The notes below the pieces were generated by a model, which saw only the letters and a list, made by a program, of their open reading frames with translations, had not been told where the DNA came from and ran no database searches. This document shows, piece by piece, positions 51,152 through 59,333 of a stretch of 59,333 nt of DNA; within the stretch, counting starts at the first letter, position 1; each line of letters starts with the position of its first letter. Position numbers and translations under genes: made by a program. The DNA is from Rhodoblastus sp052145335 (lineage in GTDB: Bacteria > Pseudomonadota > Alphaproteobacteria > Rhizobiales > Beijerinckiaceae), in contig NZ_JBKQOU010000202.1 of assembly GCF_052145335.1 (NCBI RefSeq), positions 1 to 59,333 of the forward strand, read 5' to 3'.

Positions 51152-52048
51152 ATGGAGCCTGCGCATATGATCGAAAGTCCTGAATATGTCCCGCCGAAAG
51201 TCTGGGTGTGGGACAAGGAAAACGGCGGACGCTTCGCCAAGATCAATCGGCCTGTCGCCGGGCCGACACATGACAAGGTTTTGCCGGTTGGCCGCCATCC
51301 GCTGCAACTTTACTCGATGGCGACCCCCAATGGCGTCAAGGTGGCGGTGATGCTGGAGGAATTGCTCGCCGCCGGCTGCAAGGGCGCCGAATATGACGCC
51401 TGGCCGATCGACATCGGCGCCGGCAATCAGTTCGGCAGCGGTTTTGTCGCGATCAACCCCAATTCCAAAATCCCGGCTTTGCTGGACCGCAGCGGTCCGA
51501 CCCCGATCCGGATTTTCGAGTCCGGCGCGATTCTGTTGCATCTGGCGGAAAAATTCCGCGCTTTCCTGCCCCGAGATCCGGCCAAACGCGCGGAAACCTT
51601 GTCCTGGTTGTTCTGGCAGATGGGCGCCGCGCCCTATCTCGGCGGCGGCTTCGGCCATTTCTACGCCTATGCGCCGTTGAAGATCGAATATGCCATCGAC
51701 CGCTTCGCCATGGAGGCCAAGCGCCAGTTGGACGTGCTCGACCGGCGGCTTGCCCAGAGCCAGTACCTGGCGGGCGACGACTACACCATCGCCGAGATGG
51801 CGGTGTTTCCCTGGTACGGCGGCCTTGCCAAGGGACTGCTTTATGGGGCGAGCGAATTCCTGCAAGTGCAGGACTACAAGCACGTACAGCGCTGGGCCGA
51901 CCTCTTGCTCGCACGCCCGGCGACGCAACGCGGACGGATGGTCAATCGCTGCTGGGGCGAACCTTCGCAGCAATTGCGCGAGCGTCATGACGCCTCGGAT
52001 TTCGATCTGAGAACACAGGACAAGCTCGACGCGGAACGCCCGGCGTGA
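51152..52048 (+). CDS. yghU: Glutathione-dependent disulfide-bond oxidoreductase, YghU-type GST
   Basis: The 298-residue protein has the long N-terminal extension and thioredoxin fold typical of YghU (HPLQLYSMATPNGVKVAVMLEE; INPNSKIPALLD; IFESGAILLHLAEKF). The helical domain follows with SWLFWQMGAAPYLGGGFGHF and LAGDDYTIAEMAVFPWYGG. YghU binds two glutathiones and shows disulfide reductase activity. Met at 51152 or 51167 could be the start. It follows the adaptor remnant, with which it shares no function. Confidence 0.92.
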   Translation: MEPAHMIESPEYVPPKVWVWDKENGGRFAKINRPVAGPTHDKVLPVGRHPLQLYSMATPNGVKVAVMLEELLAAGCKGAEYDAWPIDIGAGNQFGSGFVAINPNSKIPALLDRSGPTPIRIFESGAILLHLAEKFRAFLPRDPAKRAETLSWLFWQMGAAPYLGGGFGHFYAYAPLKIEYAIDRFAMEAKRQLDVLDRRLAQSQYLAGDDYTIAEMAVFPWYGGLAKGLLYGASEFLQVQDYKHVQRWADLLLARPATQRGRMVNRCWGEPSQQLRERHDASDFDLRTQDKLDAERPA

Positions 52049-52146
52049 AGGAGGTCTGGATCTTCGGCGCCTTGGGCCGCTTTGGTCGCGAAATCAACAG
52101 GAGTTTTTTCATCGTCGCCCCCAAGGCTTACTCAGGCCGGAGCGCC

Positions 52147-52365
52147 CTAAGCACGCTGATTTTCAAGGACCGGCGTCAGATTCCCGGCGCGGACGAGGTC
52201 GGCCAGCCTTTGCTCATCATCTCCATGGCAGAAAAGGGTATCGAAGTTGGCCGCCTCGCCAAACTCCTTGATAGGGCCCGCCCATATGGCTTGGCCTTTT
52301 TCGACCGCCACAACTCGGCCAGGCATGCCGTAGTTAGAGGCTTTGATTTGGATCTGCCGCACCAT
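52147..52365 (-). CDS. Small hypothetical protein
   Basis: The 72-residue product starts MVRQIQIKASNYGMPGRVVA and contains IWAGPIKEFGEAANFDTLF, followed by DDEQRLADLVRAGNL. AGGAGG lies 3 bases before the ATG and 6 before the next codon, GTG at 52362, which may be the true start. I recognise no family. It is antisense-free except for shadow frames and is convergent with yghU at about 100 bases. Confidence 0.5.
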   Translation of the reverse strand: MVRQIQIKASNYGMPGRVVAVEKGQAIWAGPIKEFGEAANFDTLFCHGDDEQRLADLVRAGNLTPVLENQRA

Positions 52366-52671
52366 CTGCCTCCTATGGGTCGAGCCAACTCGGCGATGAC
52401 GGCGAGACCATAGCACTGCGACGCAATCTCATTATGACGGATTTTTTGAGTCGGCGTCGGCGCGTCGCCGCCTATGTCGCCCTCAGGAAAAACTGAGAAT
52501 ACCTATCTTATTGAAATCGCCATATAAAAATTTGATGCAGCAGACCGGAGACGACGCTTCGAAAATTGGAAACGTCTTCGCGCCACCTTCACGTTCGCCA
52601 GTCATGAGCGAAAAGGCTTGCAGTGGACATCGGTCTCCAAAAAAATTATGAGGGAGAACCGCCTTGAACAC
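52366..52671. other. Gap upstream of cysD
   Basis: About 300 bases with no gene seen. The stretch 52490-52540 is AT-rich and is the likely promoter zone for cysD-cysNC; no operator is recognised. Confidence 0.4.
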
Positions 52672-53583
52672 ATGAGCGTCATGACACTAACGCCGCATTT
52701 GCGTCGGCTTGAAGCCGAGTCCATTTATATCCTGCGTGAGGTCGTCGCCGAATTCAGCAATCCCGTGATGCTTTATTCGATCGGGAAGGATTCGAGCGTG
52801 ATGCTGCATCTCGCGCTCAAGGCCTTTTATCCGGCAAAACCGGCGTTTCCGCTGCTTCACGTCGACACGGGCTGGAAATTCCGGGAAATGATCGACTTCC
52901 GCGACGAAACGGCGGCGCGCGTCGGTATGGATCTGCTCGTTCATGTCAACCAGATCGGTCTTGGGCAGGGCGTTTCGCCGGTCGCGTCGGGCCCATCCAT
53001 CCATACGCAGGTGATGAAGACCGAAGGGCTGAGGCAGGCGCTCGACAAGTGGAAGTTCGACGCGGCCTTCGGCGGCGCCCGACGCGACGAGGAGAAAAGC
53101 CGCGCCAAGGAACGGGTCTTTTCGCATCGTACCGCCGCCCACGGCTGGGACCCGCGCAACCAGCGCCCTGAACTTTGGAAAATCTTCAATACTCGTATCG
53201 CTCCAGGTGAATCCATGCGCGTCTTCCCCCTCTCCAATTGGACGGAGCTTGACGTCTGGGAATACATCGCCGCGGAAAAAATTCCGGTCGTGCCGCTCTA
53301 TTTCGCCAAGGAGAGGCCGGTGGTGCGCCGCAACGGCGCGCTGATCATGCGCGATGACGACAGGCTTTCTCTCGGCGCGGGCGAGAGAGTGGAAATGCGC
53401 CGCGTCCGCTTCCGAACGCTCGGCTGTTATCCGCTGACCGGCGCAATCGACTCGGACGCCGCAACGCTCGACGAGATCATCGCAGAAATGCGCGCCTCGA
53501 CAACGTCGGAGCGACAGGGCCGTCTCATCGATTTCGACGAATCCAGCTCGATGGAAAGGAAGAAGCGCGAGGGCTATTTCTGA
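52672..53583 (+). CDS. cysD: Sulfate adenylyltransferase subunit 2
   Basis: The protein (303 residues from the ATG at 52672) has LRRLEAESIYILREVVAEF, the PP-loop SIGKDSSVMLHLA, HVDTGWKFREM, AFGGARRDEEKSRAKER and LSNWTELDVWEYI, matching CysD/NodP. It forms APS from ATP and sulfate with CysN. Upstream ATGs at 52648 and a downstream one at 52681 are possible; 52672 matches the usual N-terminus but none has an ideally spaced ribosome-binding site. It overlaps cysNC by one base (TGATG). Confidence 0.94.
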   Translation: MSVMTLTPHLRRLEAESIYILREVVAEFSNPVMLYSIGKDSSVMLHLALKAFYPAKPAFPLLHVDTGWKFREMIDFRDETAARVGMDLLVHVNQIGLGQGVSPVASGPSIHTQVMKTEGLRQALDKWKFDAAFGGARRDEEKSRAKERVFSHRTAAHGWDPRNQRPELWKIFNTRIAPGESMRVFPLSNWTELDVWEYIAAEKIPVVPLYFAKERPVVRRNGALIMRDDDRLSLGAGERVEMRRVRFRTLGCYPLTGAIDSDAATLDEIIAEMRASTTSERQGRLIDFDESSSMERKKREGYF

Positions 53584-55487
53584 TGAACGCAGAAAGGGTC
53601 ACGACTTTTCCAGCCGGCGATGCAGGCGAAGCGGCCCGCCCGAGCTTGCGCTTTCTCACCTGCGGTTCGGTGGACGACGGCAAGTCGACTCTGATCGGCA
53701 GGCTCCTTTATGAAGGCGATCTGATCCTTGACGACCACCTGGAGGAATTACAGCGCGATTCCCGTAAATATGGCTCGGTCGGCGAAGAGATCGATCTCGC
53801 GCTTCTAGTGGATGGACTCGAAGCCGAGCGTGAGCAGGGCATCACTATCGATGTCGCCTACCGCTATTTCGCCACAAAAAAGCGCTCGTTCATCGTCGCC
53901 GACTGCCCCGGCCACGAACAATATACCCGCAATATGGCGAGCGGCGCCTCCAACGCCGATCTGGCGATCCTCCTCGTTGATGCGCGCAAGGGAATTTTGA
54001 CGCAAACGCGTCGCCACGCCACGATCGTTTCGTTGCTCGGCATCCGTCACATCGTGCTGGCGGTGAACAAGATGGATCTGGTCGAATACGATCACGCGAT
54101 TTTCCAGCGGATCCTCGAAGATTTTTCCCATTTCGCCACATCGTTGAATTTCAGCACCGTGACGCCGATCCCGATATCGGCGCGGCAGGGCGACACGATT
54201 TCCAAGCCGTCCGCGAATATGCCCTGGTATGAAGGGCAGACCCTGATTTCCTATCTCGAAACAGTCGATGTCGAGGACGCTCTCGCCGAGCGCCCGATGC
54301 GGTTCCCTGTGCAATGGGTCAATCGACCGCATCAGGATTTTCGCGGCTTTGCCGGCACGATCGCTTCCGGCTGCCTGAAAAAGGACGAGGAAGTGGTCGT
54401 CGCCGCATCGGGGCAAAAGACGCGAATCGCGCGAATTGTCACCATGGACGGCGATCTCGACGTCGCGCAGGCGCCCGATTCCGTCACGCTGGTTTTCGCC
54501 GACGAAATCGACGCCTCGCGCGGCGATGTCCTGTGTCACCCACGGCAGCGACCCGACGTCGTCGACCAGTTCGCAGCGCATATCATCTGGATGAGCAGCG
54601 ACAAGCTGCTGCCTGGTCGGTCCTATTTGATGAAAATCGACGGACGCACGATTCCCGCGACTGTCACCGAGATCAAGCACAGGCTCGACTTCGACGCGCA
54701 GACGAAACTGGCGGCCAAGACACTCGCGATGAACGAGATCGGCCTCTGCAATCTCGCCGTGGCCCTGCCGGTGGCGATCGATCCCTACGCGCAAAACCGC
54801 ACCACTGGCGCCTTCATCCTGATCGATCGTTTTAGCAACGCCGTCGCCGCAGCGGGAATGATCGATTTTGCGTTGCGCCGCGCCACCAACGTGCATCTGC
54901 AGGAACTCGCCGTCGACAAGACAACGCGGGCGCGGATCAAGCATCAAACGCCGACGATCCTGTGGTTCACAGGGCTGTCGGGTTCGGGCAAATCGACCAT
55001 CGCCAATATTGTCGAGGCAAAGCTCATTGAGCGTCACGCCCATACGATCCTGCTTGACGGCGACAATATACGTCACGGCCTCAACAAGGATCTCGGCTTT
55101 ACCGACGTCGACCGTGTCGAAAATATCAGGCGCGTGGGCGAAGTCGCCAAGCTCATGGTCGACGCCGGACTGATCGTCCTGTGCTCGTTCATCTCGCCCT
55201 TCGCGGCGGAGCGTCGTCTCGTGCGCGAGTTGGTCGCGGAGGGAGAGTTCATTGAAATCTTCCTCGACACGCCAATCGACGTCTGTATCCAGCGCGATCC
55301 GAAGGGCCTTTATAAACGGGCTTTGGCTGGGCAGATCAAGAATTTCACCGGCATCGACCAAGCCTATGAAAAACCGGAAAACCCCGAGATCGTCATAGGA
55401 CCCGATTGTGGGCCCCCGGAAGATGCGGCGGCGCTTATCCTGCGCCACCTCGAATCAAATGCTGTATTTGGCGCGATTTCTCGCTGA
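53583..55487 (+). CDS. cysNC: Bifunctional sulfate adenylyltransferase subunit 1/adenylylsulfate kinase
   Basis: The 634-residue protein fuses a CysN GTPase with CysC. The GTPase half has GSVDDGKST (P-loop), the GITIDVAYRYF switch, DCPGHEQY and NKMD (G4). From about residue 450 the APS kinase half has GLSGSGKST, LLDGDNIRHGLNKDLGF and the catalytic region ENIRRVGEVAKLM. It yields PAPS, for assimilation or for sulfating polysaccharides as with NodQ. The gene following cysD by one base overlap and the polysaccharide genes 400 bases to the right make both uses plausible. Confidence 0.95.
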   Translation: MNAERVTTFPAGDAGEAARPSLRFLTCGSVDDGKSTLIGRLLYEGDLILDDHLEELQRDSRKYGSVGEEIDLALLVDGLEAEREQGITIDVAYRYFATKKRSFIVADCPGHEQYTRNMASGASNADLAILLVDARKGILTQTRRHATIVSLLGIRHIVLAVNKMDLVEYDHAIFQRILEDFSHFATSLNFSTVTPIPISARQGDTISKPSANMPWYEGQTLISYLETVDVEDALAERPMRFPVQWVNRPHQDFRGFAGTIASGCLKKDEEVVVAASGQKTRIARIVTMDGDLDVAQAPDSVTLVFADEIDASRGDVLCHPRQRPDVVDQFAAHIIWMSSDKLLPGRSYLMKIDGRTIPATVTEIKHRLDFDAQTKLAAKTLAMNEIGLCNLAVALPVAIDPYAQNRTTGAFILIDRFSNAVAAAGMIDFALRRATNVHLQELAVDKTTRARIKHQTPTILWFTGLSGSGKSTIANIVEAKLIERHAHTILLDGDNIRHGLNKDLGFTDVDRVENIRRVGEVAKLMVDAGLIVLCSFISPFAAERRLVRELVAEGEFIEIFLDTPIDVCIQRDPKGLYKRALAGQIKNFTGIDQAYEKPENPEIVIGPDCGPPEDAAALILRHLESNAVFGAISR

Positions 55488-55504
55488 CGAATGAAAAGAA
55501 TGAC

Positions 55505-55650
55505 CCCTGGATTTTCGCCATCGCTTCGGTTCAGCGCGGTCGTCATCTTGGCGTCGAAGACGGACGGCCATTCTCCGAAGGCGATCGAGGTGCGCTCATA
55601 GAGCCGGCGGCGGATCAAATGGAACAGCAACTGGCGCGTTCCCCAGCCGG
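55505..55650 (-). pseudogene. Remnant of an IS21-family istB helper ATPase
   Basis: On the minus strand the frame reads LLFHLIRRRLYERTSIAFGE then WPSVFDAKMTTAL. The IstB consensus in this region is LLFHLISRLYERTSIIVTTN, then LAFGEWPSVFGDAKMTTALLDRL, so at least two short in-frame segments and one glycine have been lost and the rest of istB and istA is absent. No terminal inverted repeats were identified. A decayed IS21 copy. Confidence 0.72.
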
Positions 55651-55765
55651 ACCGCCGTTGAGCGCCTCAATCTCGTCGATCCTGTTGACTGAATGGATCA
55701 AGCGCCCAAGCTGCGCAGAGACCCTTCTCCATCCAGCAAAGGCTCCCAAAGGCCCAAGATTCGAC

Positions 55766-55897
55766 TTATTTTTCCCGCAGGCAGACATTGGTCATCGGTA
55801 AGGCAGGAACCAACCGGACGAAATTCGCTTCCGGCTCCGGCGAATCATCCACCATTTCCACTGGACTGCGCGGCGTCGTTCGCTCAACCTTCTCCAA
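55766..55897 (-). CDS. Possible 43-residue peptide with a strong Shine-Dalgarno
   Basis: A TTG at 55897 is preceded by AGGAGGAG with 7 bases of spacing, and a 43-codon frame follows (MEKVERTTPRSPVEMVDDSP ... VPALPMTNVCLREK). It is divergent from the acyltransferase. The acidic/proline-rich sequence belongs to no family I know. The ribosome-binding site is the only strong evidence; it could be a leader peptide, a small protein or chance. Confidence 0.3.
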   Translation of the reverse strand: MEKVERTTPRSPVEMVDDSPEPEANFVRLVPALPMTNVCLREK

Positions 55898-55939
55898 GTT
55901 GATTCTCCTCCTAGTTTAACACTATGCATTGAGAAAGCG

Positions 55940-57607
55940 ATGATGTCCGACCTAAACACTGAAAATGGAGTGCGCGTGATTGCCTCCAAGAGCCTGGGGC
56001 CAGCGGGCTCGGCTCCTCGGACGTCTGTAACTGACACGCCGAAAAGAGCGCAGAATTACCGACTTCAATATTTGAGGGCGATCGCCGCCAGCAGCGTGGC
56101 GCTTTACCATACGTCGATTTATCTGGACATCATTCGTCACGAGCCGGCCGAATACAAGATCTTTTACGGATGGTTTGGCCTGTTCGGCGTGCAATTGTTT
56201 TTCGCCATATCGGGACTGCTTATGGCGCGCCTCGCAGGCGGCCTGGGCCCTGGGCGGTTTCTCGCCCATCGCATCGTTCGTATTTATCCGATCTACTGGC
56301 TGACCGCTCTTGTCGCGTTTCTGGCTTTCAAGGCGACTGGCCTTCCCCAGGCGCTCTCGATCAATCCATGGACGCTGGCTCTCGCGCCGGGATTTGCAGA
56401 AGGTTACACTCTTGGGGTCGAATGGACTCTGCCATTCGAGATCAGCTTCTATATATTGATCACAATCATTATTCTTGTACACTTGCAGCGGTGGATCCCG
56501 TTGATTGCCGCGATCTGGCTCGGTCTGATCTTCGGCTCGATTCTATTGAATCTCAGCGCGCCGCCGACCAATTTTCCCATGCTGCCGGGACTGCTCCTGA
56601 CCTCTAAATGCGCTCCATTCGCTGCCGGCCTTCTGGCGCCCACCGCCATCAAGCATAATTTGATCCCGCGCGGCGCGGGCTGGGTCGGAGTGGGCCTCAC
56701 CATCGCTGTGAATTTCACGCCTTATCCGGCGTTGCAGACCTTCCTGCTGGCTTTTGGCTGCTTGTTGCTTGTCGCGAGCGCCAGCCGTCCACGAAATCAG
56801 TCCGAACCAAAACCCATTGGCTGGCTCGCCTCGCTTGGCGACTGGAGCTATGCGCTCTATTTGTGCCATGTCCCGATTATCGCGATCCTGTTTAATTTGG
56901 CGCCGGCTGGCGTCAATGCCCATGTTCTATGGGCGACAACACTCGCTCTGATCTTTCTCTTCACGTCGCTGTGGGGCCGGGTAGACGTCCTGTTGCACAG
57001 GAAGCTGAAACGCGCCGTTGATCAGGCGCCGCCCGCGCTCTCAAATGGCCTCTGCGTTGCGCTCCTGCTGACGCTGGTAACCGCCTTGGTTGAGGTAACC
57101 AAAACACGGTCGGAAACCATGGTTGCGCAACGCTTCTACGCGGAACGCGCCATGCGCGCGAATGCTCTTGGGCAAAGCATCGGCTCCGGCCTTGCTCAAG
57201 CCGGAACTGACGCAAAGGACGTACAGCAGCTGGCCGCCGCATTCGAGGCAAGAAGCTGGAGTTTAAGCCCGCAAATCGCGGGGAGTCTCGATGGGCTTGC
57301 GCGCGAAGGCGATTCATGGGTGGCGAACGGGTGGGCATTGGACAAAAACGCCCCGGTCCAGGAAAGCGCCGTATTGTTCTTTCACGGGCAGCGTTTTCTA
57401 GGCTCCGTGCTTCCCATTCTTCCTCGCCCGGACGTTCGCGCAGCCTACCATCTAGACGGCAGTTTCGGATATAGCAGCACTATCAGCGCGTCTGGCGAAT
57501 GCAAGGACAAGATATTGACGCTCGTCGTCGTCGACTACAATAATATGAGTTTTAATATTATTAATCAGTCTTTTGCTGGCATGGCGGCAGGTTCCGTCTG
57601 TCGATGA
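55940..57607 (+). CDS. OafA/YrhL-type acyltransferase with extra C-terminal domain
   Basis: The 555-residue protein has the acyltransferase-3 layout: NYRLQYLRAIAASSVALYHTS for helix 1 with the catalytic His, FGVQLFFAISGLLMARLA, HRIVRIYPIYWLTALVAFLA, and about ten helices ending near residue 380. The remaining 175 residues form a soluble region ending in a beta-rich module with DSWVANGWALDK and LPRPDVRAAYHLDGSFGYSS. That pattern is reminiscent of the GWA-type domains attached to some glycosyltransferases. It probably O-acylates a surface polysaccharide. Starts at 55940 or 55943. Confidence 0.85.
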   Translation: MMSDLNTENGVRVIASKSLGPAGSAPRTSVTDTPKRAQNYRLQYLRAIAASSVALYHTSIYLDIIRHEPAEYKIFYGWFGLFGVQLFFAISGLLMARLAGGLGPGRFLAHRIVRIYPIYWLTALVAFLAFKATGLPQALSINPWTLALAPGFAEGYTLGVEWTLPFEISFYILITIIILVHLQRWIPLIAAIWLGLIFGSILLNLSAPPTNFPMLPGLLLTSKCAPFAAGLLAPTAIKHNLIPRGAGWVGVGLTIAVNFTPYPALQTFLLAFGCLLLVASASRPRNQSEPKPIGWLASLGDWSYALYLCHVPIIAILFNLAPAGVNAHVLWATTLALIFLFTSLWGRVDVLLHRKLKRAVDQAPPALSNGLCVALLLTLVTALVEVTKTRSETMVAQRFYAERAMRANALGQSIGSGLAQAGTDAKDVQQLAAAFEARSWSLSPQIAGSLDGLAREGDSWVANGWALDKNAPVQESAVLFFHGQRFLGSVLPILPRPDVRAAYHLDGSFGYSSTISASGECKDKILTLVVVDYNNMSFNIINQSFAGMAAGSVCR

Positions 57608-57850
57608 TTGATATTTCAGCACTGTTACAGGCATTGGGACAATGCTGCGCAATTCCGACCAGCTTCGCCGGCACACCGGCGGTGCGCCAAGGCCCATCAT
57701 GCACAAACATTCAATTCGGACCACCCAATGGGGCCGGCCTCGCTCTAGGTCATCGACTCATTAGACTAATCGCAGCACAGGCACGGGCGATGAAAACAAG
57801 TGGCCCGGTTCATATTGGAATGCATGGCCGGCTTCATCGGTATCCGAAGT
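57608..57850. other. Convergent gap
   Basis: About 240 bases between the convergent acyltransferase and glycosyltransferase genes. Two or three short frames on either strand lack ribosome-binding sites; no terminator hairpin was recognised. Confidence 0.4.
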
Positions 57851-59333
57851 TTACCAATTGGAGTGGGGCGCGCGAAGCGTGGCGAACCCGTAAGCCTCGG
57901 CCGTCGTGACAAAAGGAACAATGCGCTCGATCGCATGCAACAGGCTGCCATCGTAGGGCAAGGGCTCTTCAGGGTAATCACCCCAATTTAGCCCCAACTC
58001 GAACAGCCGGCGCAGGGCGAATGGGCGGAACCAGAACATCGTCCCGAGCGGAAAGTCGAAGAAATCCGGGAGCTTGAGGGAAAGTCCCATCCGCTCGGCA
58101 AGCGTTTCCGCCTTCTTTCGATTGGCGTCCCACCCGACAAGATGCGGATCCTCGGCGAAAACGAGCCCAAGCTTCGGGTCGGAAGCGAAGGCTCTGACTG
58201 CAATATCGAGCATGGGATGTTTGTCGCCGATCAAATTGTCCCATAAGAACTTGCGCCAAGCGTCGCCCACCGCGGAATCCGTCGACGCGCATTTCTTACC
58301 GTGAACATGTCCCCAGAGGTCATAGGCTCCATGAGTGATTTCTTCGCGGAAACCGGTCAGCATGGGACCGATGTCGCGACCAAGGTTGGGCATGACGCGG
58401 ACCGTCACAAGGCCGCTGTGTTCGGCCAGGTCTCGCCGTAACATCTCCGCCTTGGCTTCCGTATCCGTCGAAACGAACAAATCGCAAGTCGTTCGATTGA
58501 CCTTGAGCCTCTCCAGGAGTTCGGGAGCCAGGTCGGGATAGTAGAAATGCGCATGGAGGGCGATACGAAGCGCCTTTTGCGAACCGGTCGGGAGATTATT
58601 CGGCGAAAAGACGGGATGCGACCATGGTCCTTCCGGCCGGCCACGGCGCAGCCAATGGGCGGTGGGATTCTCGCCGCCTTGCCCGCATTCCTGACTATGC
58701 GCGACAGCATAAGCCTGAGGATGAAAGCCTGGGACCGCGCGGCGGAGATAGATATTCGCCACTTGATCCCGGCTCGTGCCGACAACTGTCGATTGCAAGA
58801 GCACAATTTGCTCGAGAGAAGCCGATTTGGGCAGGCTCGATTGCGGCGGCAAGGCCAGTTCGGGTTCAATCGCGCCGGAAAAACGCAATGTCTCCAAATC
58901 GACGCTCGACAGCGCCGCCGCGCTTTCGCAACCCCAGGCGTCAATTTGCGCCGCGTAATTTTCCGCATCGTAGGCGCTGCGGCCAACCCGTTCAACGGCG
59001 CGCCCGATGGACTTGCGCAGTTCCGTATCCTTCGCCAAACGGCAGATCTCCCGAGCGGCGGCCTCCACGTCAAGGTGCGGCACGACCAGCGACCGCGTTT
59101 CCGGATCGGTGACGAGGACTTCACCCGTGCCGCAGGCGCCCGCGAAACAAACGGTCGGCAGCCCAGTCGTCACCGCATCTATGCCGACATTCGGTTGCGG
59201 GTCGAGCCGCGACGACATCAGGAACACATCTGCAGCCCGATAGGCGGGTTCAATATCGGCAACGGGCTCCAGGAAAACCACCGCGTCCTGCAGGTCCGAC
59301 CTGTTGATCTGTTCGCGAAGGTAGGTCGAATAG
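57851..59333 (-). CDS. Glycosyltransferase fused to rhamnan-synthesis-F domain (5' end beyond the window)
   Basis: The visible 494 residues start inside a GT4 C-terminal domain (VVFLEPVADIEPAYRAADVF, SSRLDPQPNVGIDAVTTGLP). After a linker there is an RgpF-like domain (RIALHAHFYYPDLAPELLER, LGRDIGPMLTGF, YDLWGHVHGKKCAS, GTMFWFRPFALRRLF). Such fusions assemble rhamnose-containing or similar surface glycans. The frame is open through the right edge at 59333, so the start and the N-terminal domain are outside. The C-terminus at 57851 is complete. Context with the acyltransferase and cysNC suggests exopolysaccharide or O-antigen work. Confidence 0.88.
   Translation of the reverse strand, partial: YSTYLREQINRSDLQDAVVFLEPVADIEPAYRAADVFLMSSRLDPQPNVGIDAVTTGLPTVCFAGACGTGEVLVTDPETRSLVVPHLDVEAAAREICRLAKDTELRKSIGRAVERVGRSAYDAENYAAQIDAWGCESAAALSSVDLETLRFSGAIEPELALPPQSSLPKSASLEQIVLLQSTVVGTSRDQVANIYLRRAVPGFHPQAYAVAHSQECGQGGENPTAHWLRRGRPEGPWSHPVFSPNNLPTGSQKALRIALHAHFYYPDLAPELLERLKVNRTTCDLFVSTDTEAKAEMLRRDLAEHSGLVTVRVMPNLGRDIGPMLTGFREEITHGAYDLWGHVHGKKCASTDSAVGDAWRKFLWDNLIGDKHPMLDIAVRAFASDPKLGLVFAEDPHLVGWDANRKKAETLAERMGLSLKLPDFFDFPLGTMFWFRPFALRRLFELGLNWGDYPEEPLPYDGSLLHAIERIVPFVTTAEAYGFATLRAPHSNW

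Noticed and set aside
53805..55448. 547-codon minus-strand frame opposite cysNC
   Set aside because: Long only because of GC-rich codon bias; no domains, and the opposite strand is unambiguous.

Overview
The window looks like a chromosomal segment of a GC-rich alphaproteobacterium of the order Hyphomicrobiales (Rhizobiales). My best guess is a Beijerinckiaceae/Methylocystaceae-like or related phototrophic lineage. This rests on the infC, rpmI-rplT, pheS-pheT core block, the PHA-turnover genes, a fused CysN/C, promoter-like GGAAC-N17-NGTT sites of the alphaproteobacterial EcfG type, and the general look of the proteins. The assignment is inference; no rRNA gene is present.

Layout. 1-5.1 kb: a truncated left-edge gene and a short cupin, an L,D-transpeptidase, a DUF2254 membrane protein, then a decayed integration site made of tRNA-Leu(CAG) plus an integrase N-terminus fragment with GGGTATCG-type repeats, and a small protoglobin-like protein. 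5.2-15.6 kb: an alpha/beta hydrolase, a glycosyltransferase and the translation block infC (non-canonical AUU start), an MFS symporter, rpmI-rplT, and pheS-pheT with a small membrane-protein gene inserted between the two synthetase subunits. 15.7-23.1 kb: class I fumarase, Vsr endonuclease, a PHA-granule protein, a CoA-transferase, PHA depolymerase, a GST and a PagL-like deacylase. 23.3-29.5 kb: the most interesting region, with three diheme c4-type cytochromes beside a Cyc2-like fused outer-membrane cytochrome-porin, facing a PuuD-like membrane protein with a cytochrome c tail and a PAP2 phosphatase across a terminator. 29.6-33.7 kb: housekeeping and redox genes (HCCA isomerase, MoeB/ThiF, RidA, YqhA family, MsrA, LysR).

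33.7-43.2 kb: an AT-richer patch with a LuxR-type regulator whose receiver domain lacks the phosphorylation residues, an SDR/MaoC pair divergent from an HxlR regulator, an ABC exporter with an AttH-like lipocalin, and AMP nucleosidase. 43.2-52.4 kb: a stress-flavoured accessory block. It holds an alpha/beta hydrolase with its catalytic middle deleted, an intact haloperoxidase-type hydrolase, a frameshifted DUF1003 gene, a secreted peptide with 18 consecutive histidines, the tightly overlapping otsB-GH15-otsA trehalose operon, a DUF3096 peptide, an RND-adaptor remnant and a YghU-type oxidoreductase. Two EcfG-like promoter candidates and a 16-bp dispersed repeat occur here. 52.6-59.3 kb: sulfate activation (cysD-cysNC), an IS21 istB remnant, an OafA-type acyltransferase with an extra C-terminal domain, and a glycosyltransferase/rhamnan-synthesis-F fusion running off the right edge. 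The last block looks like surface-polysaccharide modification.

Best candidate for an under-described system: the Cyc2-like porin-cytochrome with its paralogous diheme cytochromes (23.4-27.5 kb). It has the parts expected of an outer-membrane-to-periplasm electron conduit, in an organism group where such a conduit would be notable.
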